Of a DNA stretch of 64,000 bases, positions 1 through 11,324 are shown one piece after another. A program made the position numbers and the translations under genes. Positions within the stretch are counted from its first letter, which is position 1; every line of letters begins with the position of its first letter. The notes below the pieces were generated by a model that did no database searches, was not told where the DNA came from, and saw nothing but the letters and a program-made list of their open reading frames with translations. Source of the DNA: Dacryopinax spathularia (Eukaryota > Basidiomycota > Dacrymycetes > Dacrymycetales > Dacrymycetaceae). The stretch spans positions 469,001 to 533,000 of the forward strand of contig JBBPFI010000015.1 in the NCBI GenBank assembly GCA_037974965.1. The letters are read 5' to 3'.

Positions 1-923
1 CCCGACCCATTGTCTAACGTTCGCGTTCGTCTCGTACCGTGACCCCTCCTCCACACTCGTTTCGAAAGACGTCGTACCCTAGTCCTTCCCCTGTGTTGTT
101 AGTCACAGTCATTATCCACACATACGATATCATTGCGGCTCCTCGCCGCTGTGGTGCCACCTACAAGAAGACCCTCCTGACATCGCGTCCACAATTTTGC
201 CATTTTCAGGAATCACTGGATTTTATACGACCGCCGAAAGCCCGCGGAGACCATATACCTGCGCAATCTCCACGTTCGACCTTTTTAGGTAGAGTCTCAG
301 AAAGACAGAAGGTCGTTGTTTTCTGTTCGAACCTCCCGAGACTCGCTGATGGCTTCTTTTGATCCGCAGGTACTGCACAGGTTTCGGAAGCCATGCTGAA
401 TCCCAAAGAGGACGCGAATAGGTTATGATTACTCCCATTGTTCGGGTGGCCGATAAGACGCAACCCTGTGAGAGTGCAAGCCAGTGTTTTCTTCTGTTGC
501 AGCGCAGACCACCATCCATCAAACCCCAGCTTATGGACAAAGGCTTTGCTTCGAATGACAGCAATACTGGGGCGTGGTTTCGTGACATGACGACGAAGAA
601 CGGACGACCTCCAACAGAATACAGAATCTCGCCACATTCTGGGTAGTGCTCTAGGCCGCTCATCACAGTCTTACTTCCCCAACTGCGCGGTGTTCTCTTA
701 GTGGGGTCCCTCCAGGGAAGAGCAAGTCGGGAATGTGAGCCTCAAAGGATGTATTTTGGTAAAGAAGGTATGAGAATGCGCTATCCCACTGCCCAGCGCG
801 AACACATAGCAAACAGCAAAAGAAGGCGACAGAAACCAGAACCGGATATCCGAGAAGACCGTCTACGTTCACTATGTGTTAGATCTACTCTCCCATCAGC
901 CATTGGCGTCAGAGGCGAGAGGA
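1..923. other. Stretch with no supported gene
   Basis: Overlapping open frames exist on both strands (for example minus 206-666), but none shows a recognisable domain, a convincing start context or splice-supported continuation. The DUF6593 gene to the right ends at 924 pointing into this stretch, so part of it is that gene's 3' flank. Confidence 0.5.
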
Positions 924-1697
924 TCATGCGCCTACCCCACGTAGGATTGAGAAGCGGTAAAGCATGGCCGTGATGACAATCATATCCATCTGCAGGCGCA
1001 GCAAGCATCAGATGCAGGGAGACGGCAGACATGGGGTGATGACGTACCAAAGGAGGATGGAGCACGATTCCTCCGTCCTTGGGATGAATTTGCAGCTCGC
1101 CACATACGTCCTGGCCGAGATATCGATGAATGGATTTGACGCTCTTATATGAAGCGATCGTGAAGCCGGTCGGATCGAGGAGGTGCAGCGCGCCGTTAGC
1201 GGCCATGGTCCACATGTACTGCGGCCGGGGTCATGTTAGCCTCGGGCGCATCAGCTTCGGAAGTGACGCTGCGCTTACAATGTATCCGTCTGGACCGGTG
1301 AACAGGCGATCCCTGGTTACCGTTGTCAGGCGTATGTTTTGTTCGCGAGATAACACCACGAAACCATTCTCCGTAGCCCTCTCTGCGCATCAAGTCGGCC
1401 ATGGGCATCGAGAGCCGGCCCATAACCGCGCGACCCCAGCCATCATTACCGTTCCATTCGAGCCTGGCAATCCGATCCTCCTTGTTGTTGCGTATACCCT
1501 TGAGGACGGTGGTAGTAACCTCGCCACAATGATCCTCCGTGACGAAGCGATATGTCATTGCGTAACTAAGGGGAAACAGCACCGAGTCCCGGGGATCGCG
1601 AGACGTCCTGTGCGGAGATAGCCACAATCAGTCGATATTGCAAGGATGTCCATTCGCGGACGACGTACCAGTTAAAAATTGTTGGGATACCGGCCAT
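924..1697 (-). CDS. DUF6593 domain protein
   Basis: The start MAGIPTIFNW lies at 1697. A GTACGT intron joins it to TSRDPRDSVLFPLSYAMTYR and a core reading VTTTVLKG and RIARLEWNG. This matches the start of DUF6593, a small basidiomycete family of unknown function. The conserved second half follows as RLFTGPDGYI, a GTAAGC intron, YMWTMAANGALHLLDPTGF, then GELQIHPKDGG. After a GTACGT intron the last exon reads MDMIVITAMLYRF and stops at 924. Between GYGEWFRGV (about 1350) and RLFTGPDG (about 1310) the frame shifts by one. A CTGAC branch-like motif and a CAG acceptor lie there, but no GT donor gives the right phase. Either an intron uses an unusual donor, or there is a real or assembly frameshift. 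The family call rests on the YRFVTE, FTGPDG and YMW landmarks. No secretion signal is obvious. Confidence 0.7.
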
Positions 1698-3981
1698 TGT
1701 GACACGTATCGGTATGATGAATGGTTGGGAGAGATGTGCAGTAACGGAGGAGGGAGAGCAACTGCTGGACCAGACCTGACCACGCAGAGTCACAACTTAT
1801 ATACCATCCCCTGGGACGTCGCAGGATGTCACAGTCCAGGGATTCGCCATGCAGCTGCCTTCTTCATGCCACCAATGCTTCTGGCGAACTCCCGTGTTGG
1901 GCAGGTGTTGTACGACACTGCCACCTCGTTTCAGGCGCCTCTCCGCACGCCGACAACTGGCAGAGAAGAGCGGACGCCGAGGGGTTAGCAGAAGTAAGAA
2001 CGCGTGTCGGTTCAGACTGAAAAGGTGAGACTTCTGCGAGGCGGAAGGCAAGGAAGACAAGTGAGCATGCAAAAGGAAAACACGCCGGACTTACGCCGCT
2101 CAGGGATGGAACGATGATCGGTCCTGCATTACCATATGCGCATTGCCGAGAAACGGTTCCAAGAATCGGATTTGTGGAGAGAAGCGACGCGATTCCTGCG
2201 ATACGGTTTGGCTGCAACGTGGGGGAAGCACGGCGAGACGCGGCAACCGATGATGTCCGTCACGGCGTTTGTCCAAGACCGGCCGAAAGTCAGATTTTGA
2301 TCCACTTGCAGGACACGTAAAGGCACGGACGGTCTGGAGCCGATGCGTCGGTTCCAGCGAACAAAGGCCGAGTGCTCCAAACGCGCTGAAAGGCTGGACC
2401 CCATTGTGATCTTCACATTGTATGACTGGGCAGCAGCCTCGTTGCATACAGAACAGGGTGCTGAAGAGGCGGCAGAACATGCGTTCATTCAGGAATTGTG
2501 ACCTCTCTTGATTGTAGTTGAACCGGGTGCCGGCAATGTGGATTCGACCGTATCATCGTTCGAGAGCAAGGTGTACCAGCTCTCAGGCTGCACGTGTATA
2601 CTGGACCCCAAAACATGCTCTCCACCAATTGGTGCATCCCTATCACGCTCTGCTTCCTGCGCCCTCTGCCTACCTCCCTCGAACGTCTGCCAACTTGCAC
2701 TCGTGAAACAAGAGCTTAAAGCCTTAAACGCCTTCGCCAGGTCTGTTCACGCTTCGTGGGAGAAAATAAGCATCGCGCCTGCTGTGAACATCGCGCCTGT
2801 TCTCAAGCCATCATTCTGCTGTCCGTGAGAAGGTCACGTCTACCACCATCTTCTGCAGCGGGTCGATGTGACTGCAAATTCTTATCTAAAGCCAATCGAC
2901 TGCGCGATCCGTCAATTATACACTGCTTCAGTACCGGAAAGGAAGTGGCAAACCGGCCCGCGACCGGGAATGTCTAAGCAGCATTCCCAAAGGCAGCGAG
3001 GATGCTCATCTAGCGACGCAGGACCACCAGCTACGAGCCGAATGTAGAGGAAGCACAGGCGCCGAGGAACATTGTGTGTTCCGCCGGAATGCCGATGTTC
3101 CGCGGGCACGTGCGGCGATCCTCTGCAAAAGTAGCTTGCATCTCCTTTCGTGTCCGACCCCTTCGTTCTCAGCTAGGCAGAACATTCGGATGGCCGCAGC
3201 GGCCCGCGTCAGTCCCCGATGGAATCGCCAGCTCAATGGTGTTCGGCCGGGGTGTCGAACGAGCAGGTGCGCGGTAGCCTCGTGTGTGGCCCAAGGAGGC
3301 GTGCATGTTCCAGCCCTTAGCGATGATATGGAAGCAGTACCATAAACTAGGGGCAGCATCATAATTGGTCTAGCGTCGAATCCGCCCTGAACGAGGCTGG
3401 GTCAGCGGGACAAACGTCAGTCCGCAATTCTGGTATGACCGAGGTGTGCGATCCCCGCCGGAGCACAGCAGATCCGCCGTAATGGCGCGCGACATGAGCT
3501 GTCAATCTTGCCCGCAAGAGCCAACTCGGCACGCAGAAGTCTCCTTCATGCCCGAGTACAGAAGGAAAGCCCAGTGCACGCCAGTTCGTAAGTTGAAGCG
3601 AGGCAAGCATCCTGCCAGCGTATGATCGATTGCGGCTCGCGAAGAGTGGGGAAGCGTTTCTAAGTAGAACGGACGCTGAAACAGAGAGAATCGACCGTAT
3701 ATTACATGCAGGCTCGCTGTGCTTCCATTCCTACGTCTCTCCGGTACGATCCGGACTATCACAATCGATGTCGAGCTTCGCTTTTCATCGATATTTTGCC
3801 GTGTCTGCCTCCCAATGGCCAATCGCAAATTTGACTCGGTATCGGAAAACAGGGCACGCAGTCTGTTACGTCGCATCCAATATTACACGAAGCATGTACC
3901 CTGATGGTGCCAGTGAGGACTCAAGTCAAAGAGATCGTACGATGTTGGCGCACCCAAGGAACCTGCCCGCCGAAAGCGCCG
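1698..3981. other. Long stretch with no supported gene
   Basis: About 2.3 kb between the DUF6593 start and the uL11m stop. Many 60-170 codon frames overlap on both strands, but I could not chain any of them across splice sites into a known family. It includes the upstream region of the DUF6593 gene. A decayed gene cannot be excluded. Confidence 0.45.
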
Positions 3982-4476
3982 CTATGGTATGACCGCCACA
4001 GCATTGTTCTTCGCGGTCGCGATGACGGTTTTAGCGATGGATCGCAGCGGGATGTTGGCCATATGCTCGTCTGTGGCCTTGATCTTGGCAATCTCGTAGA
4101 CGTGCTTGAGAGTGATCGTGCCAATCGGCTTGTCGTGCTTCCCATTACCCTTCTCAATGCCGACAATCCTCTTGAGGAAGAATGAGGTTGGAGGCGTCTT
4201 GGTTTGGAACGAGAAGGTTCGATCTGGATTGACGTTGATTGCTGTTGGAACCGGTACTCCAGGCTCAAGGTGTGCTGTCCGTGCATTGAACTCCTTGCAG
4301 AAGTCCATCGACTTGACACCCTTGGCACCCAAAGCGGGACCAACAGGCGGTGTAGGTGCTGCCTTGCCAGCTGGTACCAACAGCCGCTGGTCAGTCGCAA
4401 GTTCGTGAGCCTCACACAATCAAGTCTAACCATGAGTACTCACGACAAAGGATGCCTTTGCGGCTTTGGCGGCCAT
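3982..4476 (-). CDS. MRPL19: Mitochondrial ribosomal protein uL11m
   Basis: Protein of the mitochondrial large ribosomal subunit, uL11 family, which forms the GTPase-associated stalk base with the L11-binding rRNA. Exon 1 at 4476-4444 encodes MAAKAAKASFV and ends at a GTGAGT donor. After an intron ending GACCAG, exon 2 continues RLLVPAGKAAPTPPVGPALG. This proline-rich hinge (PTPPVGPALG) and the following KSMDFCKEFNART are the hallmark of L11 N-terminal domains. The C-terminal rRNA-binding domain contains KTPPTSFFLKRIVGIEKGNG and HANIPLRSIAKT. At about 156 residues it is a normal L11 length. The start lacks a long presequence, but the basic Ala/Lys N-terminus could act in mitochondrial targeting, as in yeast Mrpl19. 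It is divergent from the aminopeptidase gene, with 271 bp between start codons. The cytosolic uL11 is less likely because the sequence is of the bacterial/mitochondrial type. Confidence 0.93.
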
Positions 4477-4747
4477 GGGCGAAAGAAAGAGAGTTGGATT
4501 TGGTTTGGGTCGAGGAGGAGCGAGGAACGGATACGGTGACGGGTGGGTCGCGCTCAAACTTGGAAGAGCGGAATGCTTATGTAATAAGTCCACGTGCTGC
4601 ATCGGGCGTTGGCGTCAAAGGGGGCGCGCGATCACAGGCGTCGTCAGCCGCGGGGCAGTACTTGATGCAGCGTAGCGGGGCCGCGTAGACTCTCCAACTT
4701 GTTCCTCTCTCTCTGCACGACCACACCTTTTGATATCATCGACGACA

Positions 4748-6698
4748 ATGCGAGCTCTCTCGTCCTCTCTGTTGTGTGCCGTCATCATCGGACTGCGGGC
4801 CGGCGCGTTGCCGCTCGATGATTTCAGCGTGACGGGCCAAAAGTTCCTAACGGGGCCTGTGCCGACCGGCTTCAGCATCGACCTCGATGAGCAGCGGTTG
4901 GTGCAGTTCTCCGAAGCGGAGAACCCGGTGTGGATGACAGAGCGAGAGAAGGTGCGTTGAGCCCTTCTGCGGCACGTCAACCCGGCTGACTGTCTTTTCC
5001 AGATCCGGGCAAAGGCGATGGGTCTCAAGGTCAGTTCTGCTTGTTGAGCACATGGATCCTACCTCCTGACCTTCCTGTGCAGTTCTTTGATATGTAAGTT
5101 TAAACTATGCTCCAGATTGTTCGAATCGAACGTTGCGTAGCACGGATACCCCAACCTTCCCACCCGCGCCAGCAGCCCTTGCCGCTTCAAAGGGTAAGCG
5201 CGCGGTCACCAGACCTAGACTGATCGGCTCACGTCAATTCAAGCCTACCCCAACCCAACCAAGCAGAAGCTGGTCAATACTGTCATCTCGAACCTGAGTG
5301 TTGATGGTATGATCAGTAACCTGCAGAAGTTTACCAGTTTCAGAACAAGATGTATGCCCAAGTTCCGCCTCTTCCTCAAGGATCATGTGCTCATTGTTCT
5401 TCTTATCAAGACTACCGGAGCGACACGGGTAAGGATAGTCAGCAATGGCTCCTAAAACGAGTAGGCGAGGTAGGTCGGAAGTCCCCGGTTGCCGGTCATG
5501 GGACCTCAGCTTCTCCCTACAGATCACGGAGGAGTATGCCCCAACAGCTTTGGCGAACCTCATTACAGTAACGGAATTCGCGCATCCATGGGGCCAGAAC
5601 TCGATCGTAAGCCCAGCAATATTGAGAGGGTGGAAAAAGTTATACTGATTTGAACGATTTCGGCAGATTCTTCGGATCAAGGGCGCTTCTGAGGCGGCAA
5701 CTGCAGAGAATGGAACTGTTCTCATCGGCGCCCACCAGGATTCCGCTAACTTGATTCCCTTCTTGCCGGCGCCCGGCGCAGACGACGATGGTTAGTCTGT
5801 CTCATGCGGGCCGTCTCTCCGTGATGTCTAAATTGCCACCTCAGGGTCAGGGACGGTGACGATCCTCGAGGCATACCGTGGTAAGTCTATTTTACGTGTG
5901 AACTACCTATTTGAGCCGCCCTCATGATTCTCGAAAGGTTTGCTGGCATCCAACTACACACCTGTGCAAGATGTCGAGTTCCATTGGTATGCGGCGGAGG
6001 TAAGGGATTGTATTCAAGGATAAACCTAGACGCGCTCATCACGGAAACAGGAGGGTGGCCTGCTGGGATCCCAAGCCGTGGCGCAAGACTACGCGAAACG
6101 AGGCGTCAACATCCATTCGATGGTTCAGTTCGATATGACCGCATGGGTCGCGAAGGGCACGCGGGAAGAGATTGGGATCGTGACTGACTATGTAGATGCC
6201 GAGTAAGCCTGGGAACATCTCTGAGCGCTACCAGGGAGTTGACCAATACTCGCCAATCCAGTCTCACGGAATTCATGCGTACACTGGTGGACACTTATTG
6301 CGATATCCCTTCTGTGGATACGCAGTGCGGCTACGCATGCTCTGACCATGCCTCATGGACCAAGGCAGGCTACCGATCGGCGTTCGGGATCGGTGAGCGA
6401 GCTTCTCGTGCCTTTTTGAGGGGAAATCATTGATTTTCTTCCGCAGAGAGCACATTCGAGAATTCGGATAAGGTAGGTTCTTCGGTTGCCGCATGATTGA
6501 GTTGCTAACGGGCCGCTTTCCCAGAACGTCCATAGCGGGAACGAGTGAGTGCAGACCGACCCATTCCGAAGACGATCTTGATTGACATTGATTCGCAGTC
6601 GTCTTGACATCTCCCCTGAGTTTAGCTTCACCCACATGCTGGAGTTCTCCAAGCTGGCGGTGGGATACATCATCGAGACGGCTGGCTGGGCCAAATAG
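4748..6698 (+). CDS. LAP1: Secreted leucine aminopeptidase, family M28 (copy A)
   Basis: Extracellular zinc exopeptidase of the Lap1/M28E type, releasing N-terminal residues from peptides. The start at 4748 gives a hydrophobic signal peptide ([12 protein letters not shown]) followed by [15 protein letters not shown]; a TTG at 4730 is not needed. About ten small exons encode roughly 375 residues. Metal-site landmarks appear in order: GAHQDSAN (His, Asp), PGADDDGSGT (bridging Asp), YAAEEGGLLGS (catalytic and metal Glu), QFDMTAW (Asp) and VHSGNDRLD (His). The segment [15 protein letters not shown] carries the two cysteines that form a disulphide in Aeromonas-type aminopeptidases. It ends [14 protein letters not shown] at 6698. 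A second copy on the minus strand at 29252-31201 shares nearly all motifs and at least the last intron position, so the pair arose by duplication. There is no obvious C-terminal extension or anchor. Confidence 0.92.
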
Positions 6699-8000
6699 TC
6701 GGTATGACATGCAACATCTATCAACATATGCGTATATGGAACAATGAGATTATCGATCATCTGATTGCTGCCGTCCAACCCAAGATCTGACCGGATGCAT
6801 CGGGACCTTTTCTGCATCCAGCCAAGAAGCTCTTGCCCGCAAACCTATCAGACCAAACCAGTAATCGCCCAACAACTTGCGCGGAGTTAGTTCTTAGGCA
6901 GACCCGTCGTTCACACTTGCAACACCTGTCGGAACCATCTTGGGTGCTGCTGCATCAAGCAAAACTCCGCTCAAGGGATAATCAAAACCTGCTGATGGGA
7001 TACTTCCAGGCGAAGGTTCCGCCGTAGCCAGGTCTTGTGATCCCATTGGGGCCGCCCGTAGCTCCCCGTTTACGGCAAGCATTCTTGCTTCGTCCAGCCC
7101 ATGCCGGAGTATCAATGGAAGAATTTCCGCCGGCCGGCTCGGCAACTGTTCTATTCGCAGCGTACTCCGATCTGGGGATGGCGGGCGCGTCCGCATTTGG
7201 GAACGTACTGTCCGGTTATCTCGCTGGCGCCATCACAAAGCGGTCCGATAAAGGGCACCGGACAAAGCAGGATCGTGCGACAGTCATTCGGGGAATACAT
7301 CTAAATCTATGTAGGAGGCTGTGAGTAAGGATGCAGAAAGATCGAACGTGGACCTCTTTGTTGGGCGGACGGCGGCCTTCCGAAGGGCAAAGGCTAATTG
7401 CCGCGCCATGTGAAGATCTGTGGAATGGCGTCCGGGTGCTTTTTTTTCGCAGACGCCTAGGCCGCTTTCAAATGCTGCAACTGAGGTTCTATCCCTGACA
7501 TCTCAACCAGCTATGGTAGGTGTGAACAGACGGAAGCATGCACTCGGCCTTTTGGTTCGTAAAAGGAAAGCTTCGCCCGTGTAAGAACTGCCCTATGACG
7601 CCCGCTCAGGGAAGTCAAGTTGCTGCCGAGACTTGCGGAAAAGGAGCACGAGGCACCACGCAGCGGAACCCTATGTTCCTGGACATCTGCTTTTGGGACA
7701 GGGAAGTGGTCCGCGATGTGAAACCCCCGGTCTATGAACGCCTGGGCCAGAGCGCCGTTCCCAAACGATTGATGACATTGAAATATGAGAGACGCTGCCC
7801 GCATACGGTTCTCGCATTTCTCGCCAGAAAACAGCGCAATTCTTGCCATCTACGGCCTGGTCAGCGATCCGAAACCCATGTCCAGGTCCCAGAAACGATC
7901 GGGTTCCCATCCATCTTTGTAGCGAACCAGCCGAGACCATCATGTGCGAAACCAGTGGGCCAGCGGCCGAACAACTGTGGCACCGGGCTTCAGCTACGGA
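6699..8000. other. Stretch with no supported gene
   Basis: About 1.3 kb after the aminopeptidase stop. Frames on both strands around 7511-7943 reach 190 codons, but I recognise no domain and found no consistent exon chain. It serves at least as the 3' flank of the aminopeptidase. Confidence 0.45.
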
Positions 8001-8008
8001 TATATAAA
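8001..8008 (+). promoter_or_regulatory. TATA-box-like element
   Basis: TATATAAA, 109 bp before an ATG at 8110 on the plus strand. A pyrimidine-rich stretch suitable for transcription start lies between them. It is an unusually good TATA element for this window and is the main reason to keep the small downstream ORF. Confidence 0.4.
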
Positions 8009-8109
8009 CACCTGCTTTTCTTCAGCCTATCTTTCAGACACACGACCGACGCACGACAGCAACATACCCGCTCGGAACAGCACTGCGCTCGATACCCCTC
8101 CGTACAACG

Positions 8110-8436
8110 ATGACCGTCTCCCCCTCTTTCATCCACGCCGGCACCGCCGACATACCCCTTGTCAACAAGGCTGCTGCGAAGCTGGTCGCGTTGGTGGACC
8201 ACCACTGCGGCAGCGCCCTTTGCCATTGCACGGCAGAGTACGACCTGGCCACTACAAAGCGGATTAGGCTAATCCATTCCCTAGATGCGGTTGCGAGTTC
8301 AATCAGTGCAAGTGCAAGTAGCCGACGATGCCAGAGACCGCTCTGTGCATGTGACGACCTCTCCGATGGCTTTGTGCATCGACCGTGCGAAGAGGAGGCA
8401 GTGGAAACATCGCATGCGGTAGCAGTCTCATGTTAG
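8110..8436 (+). CDS. Small ORF of unknown function behind a TATA box
   Basis: A 108-codon frame starting MTVSPSFIHAGTADIPLVNK, cysteine-rich in the middle (HHCGSALCHC) and ending SHAVAVSC. I recognise no family. There is no signal peptide, and the C-terminus is not a CaaX box, so it is not an evident pheromone precursor. It faces the convergent DUF7719 gene, whose stop lies at 8734. Support comes only from the TATA element at 8001 and the uninterrupted frame. It could equally be the first exon of a longer transcript or chance. Confidence 0.25.
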   Translation: MTVSPSFIHAGTADIPLVNKAAAKLVALVDHHCGSALCHCTAEYDLATTKRIRLIHSLDAVASSISASASSRRCQRPLCACDDLSDGFVHRPCEEEAVETSHAVAVSC

Positions 8437-8733
8437 GCCTCGATCCTTTTTTCGTGTATCCTCAGTGTTGTGTAGCCCAAGGAATGGGCGGTTGATATTC
8501 CCGAAGTACACTGTGCCAGTGTCCAGACCCATGATAACGACGAGAAAGCCATTTAGCGTGAGAGTCCCAGGTTAGCGTCAACCCCAAGATAACGCAGTAC
8601 GATGATGGCTCAAGTCCTGAACGGGGTGAAGCTTCGCGAAGAGCATACGTAAGATCACGGTCTGGTATCGCATCAATCAGTAAGCCTTGGTGATCCAAGT
8701 CAAATACATGGAGACGCGCTTCTATTGCCGAAT

Positions 8734-9529
8734 TCAGAACGTGATCTTGAGATTCTTCATCTTCACATAAGTGCCAATGACGGCTAGACTGATGACCGCG
8801 GGTAATAGATGTAGCTGTACAATGCCATAGATCCAGATCGTGCTCAGAGGCGCCGCCTGTACGGGTATGCGTCATCGCAGGTGATGCAGCGTTTCCGAAG
8901 ATGGCGCGTACCTGTCGCATGACATCCTTCCAAGTTCCCTTGTTAACGACCCAGAAGATACGCATACCACTTGCGCATGTAAGAAGGGCTAAGAACGCTT
9001 GAACCCATCGCCGCGTCTTGTGGCGGTTCGCTTAAAGATCTTCAGCGATCGACATATCCGACATCAAGAATCCCAACGTACAGTAAAAGATAAAGACGGC
9101 TAAGACTTTGCGGGAACGTCAGCTGATCCGTTGTGCGTATCAATTCCAGGGCGTCTTACTGGGCACCGCTTCCATCAGCTTGCTAGCTTCCCCGTAGAAG
9201 GTGACTTCCTGACGATACTGTTGATGGACCAAACTTCTCCCCGGGTCGGTGAGTGCCGCTGACATCCGCAAACGATTCACTTACATGTCCATCAATACAT
9301 ATAAGGAAGAGAACGGGATGAGATACACAAAGAGCTGGAAGATTTCGTCGTTTTCGACTGGCACATCAGCGGGTGTCGCAGAGGGTTGGTCTACCCCATT
9401 TTCGGATAGCTTTTTCAAGATTCCTGATTCCTGGACCAGTCTCCATTGCTCTTCTTCTGGAATGTCTTCGGCGGCATTGGACCTCGGTGAATCCGCCGGG
9501 CGCCGTTTGCTGCGCGTATTTGCGGGCAT
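8734..9529 (-). CDS. DUF7719-type fungal membrane protein
   Basis: Five exons give a protein of about 200 residues starting MPANTRSKRRPADSPRSN. A hydrophilic acidic head leads to a first membrane segment (FQLFVYLIPFSSLYVLMDI), then LVHQQYRQEVTFYGEASKL. Further hydrophobic segments follow (ILAVFIFY; VQAFLALLTCASGMRIFWVV), then NKGTWKDVMRQ and a last pair of segments around TIWIYGIVQLHLLPAVISLA, ending KNLKITF. The pattern of four membrane segments with a VHxQY motif after the first, and VNKxxWxxVMRQ before the last, fits the fungal family I know as DUF7719; function unknown. Introns use GTAAGT, GTAAGA, GTACGT and GTACGC donors, two with AAG acceptors. The gene is divergent from the Faf1-like gene, with 259 bp between starts. 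The long frame continuing to 8462 past the stop is not coding. Confidence 0.75.
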
Positions 9530-9788
9530 CCGGCTAGCGTGGGTCGAGAAGAAGGAGCAACTGGCATGCCAAGAGAAGCAACAGGACTACAGTACTTACG
9601 CGCTGAAAGGACCCTTAGGCCGGGGTCAATCTCGTAACGCGACTTTTTGGCAAGCACCCTTTATTAGTTCTACACCTCACCAGCGATCTATTTTGCCTCT
9701 ACTTTACCAACCATCTCATATCCACATACCCATCCCGCGATTTCACAGGGATCATATCAGCAACATTGTGATCTTGGCCAGTAATTCT

Positions 9789-10939
9789 ATGTCGTCCGAT
9801 GGAGACTCCGACGACCGTGGTGCCATGCTGGCTGCACTAGAAGCGCATGGACGTGCTTTCCTACAGTCTTTTCCGACGTCAGCAAACCCAGTACGTGGGA
9901 TCAAGAGGAAGAGGGCAGAGGTACCGGCTCTTTCCGAGAATGTGGAGTCTTTAGGTGCCTTCATATCTGAAAGTGCGGACGAATGGCTGGGTTTTGGAAG
10001 TGAGGAAGGTGACGACGATCAGACCATGCCGGGTACGCCGTCAAATATTCTTCTCGATATTCTATCTGAAGATCTGCTTTTAGGTTCTTCGGCTTCTATA
10101 AAAGAGCTCCGGGAATTAAACCGACCGGTGACCGAACCACCGAAAGTGCCTGTGGTGGTGGACTTTTCTCACGCGGCACGTTCCAGGCCCAGCATCGCTT
10201 CTTCGAAACCCAATAAAGCTTTCATGGTATGTAGAAACTGGCTGTTCTGCTACTGCCTCTTATCCGATTCAGTCTTCGAAGGTCTCGAAACTTAGAGAAG
10301 ACGCAAGTCGGCCAGTACAAGCCGCTGGAAATTCAACCGCAGATGATGAAGAGCAACTGTGGGTAATCGCGGATTGGTTTCTAAATCTGGTATTGACCTT
10401 GTTTAGGTCCGATTTACGCAATGATGCCGAACTGCAGCGGATTATTCACACACAACTTCTATCCGGTTCACTGGATCCGATGTCGGACCTGAAGCCGTCC
10501 CAAAAGCGGAAAGCTATGGCAGGCCGGGTGCTAGAGGCTGCAGGCAAAGTCAGGCTCGGAACTGGGGAGCGGGACGTCCGCAAAGATGAATACAACAAAG
10601 CGGCAAAGCGAGTACGGGAAGGGATCGTCAAGAAGCAGAACGAGAGAGCGAAAAAGGATCTTGAGGAGGTAAGGGATCGGCAGTTCCTGGTTGGCTCAGG
10701 GTTGTTGATTGTGGTCGCAGGCGAAGCAATTAGGCAATTATCATCCGTCCATCAAACGATTATTCGCAGCTTCATCGCAGCCAGCGGCCGCTTCGGGCAA
10801 ACGTGCGCGTGGTATTGGCTCCGGAGTGGGCAGGTTTGTCGGTGGCACTCTGAAGCTGCGGAAATCCGAAATCGCGAGTGTACAAGGACCGAGTGACGAT
10901 TTCCAAGGTAGACGAGGCAAGAAGGGTAAGCGACGATAG
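9789..10939 (+). CDS. FAF1: Faf1/C1orf131-like nucleolar ribosome-biogenesis factor
   Basis: A lysine/arginine-rich protein of about 320 residues with an acidic middle. The start MSSDGDSDDRGAMLAALEAH at 9789 is preferred over in-frame upstream codons because those lie inside the divergent promoter. Basic patches are GIKRKRAE and SQKRKAMAGRVLEAAGKVRL. The diagnostic C-terminus reads AKQLGNYHPSIKRLF, then GIGSGVGRFVGGTLKLRKSE, ending GRRGKKGKRR. The GIGxGVGRFxGGxLKL block is shared by yeast Faf1 and human C1orf131, small-subunit processome components in the nucleolus. Introns follow KAFM (GTATGT to CAG) and the acidic EEQL segment, and another follows DLEE. The assignment rests mainly on the C-terminal block. 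No enzymatic domain is visible. Confidence 0.72.
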
Positions 10940-11324
10940 TGGGTTGATGATCTTTGCGTTGCACGGGTACCGTATTTCCGTTTTGGGTCCGAAGATCTTA
11001 TCTTCAAAGCTGCTGTTCGGGTGCCTGTATGCTATATCCTGTTAATTATTGGTTGTTCCCAACGATAGTTGTACCTGCGCGCGAGTGCCATATCTACCAA
11101 TTCAGGTCGCTACCAAAAACGCCCTGGAATAGGTATTGCCGAACCTTCTCCCGCGTCATGCCATGCGTCCATCAGGACCGCACGTATCATTGCACCGACG
11201 TCCGGTGGACAGCACACCCATACTGCCTAGTCCGAACCGTAAAACTGGGTTTGACCGCATCCTTATAGGAATTGGACTTTGCTAGTGCCTCGACCGACCC
11301 TTTGGCTTCGATCTGGACGACGAC

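Noticed and set aside
2100-3876. Possible F-box or other decayed gene on the minus strand
   Set aside because: Several frames had protein-like patches, but no F-box motif or splice-consistent chain could be found.
8462-8733. Continuation of the DUF7719 reading frame to 8462
   Set aside because: Splicing at the GTACGC donor changes frame and gives the conserved C-terminus with a stop at 8734.
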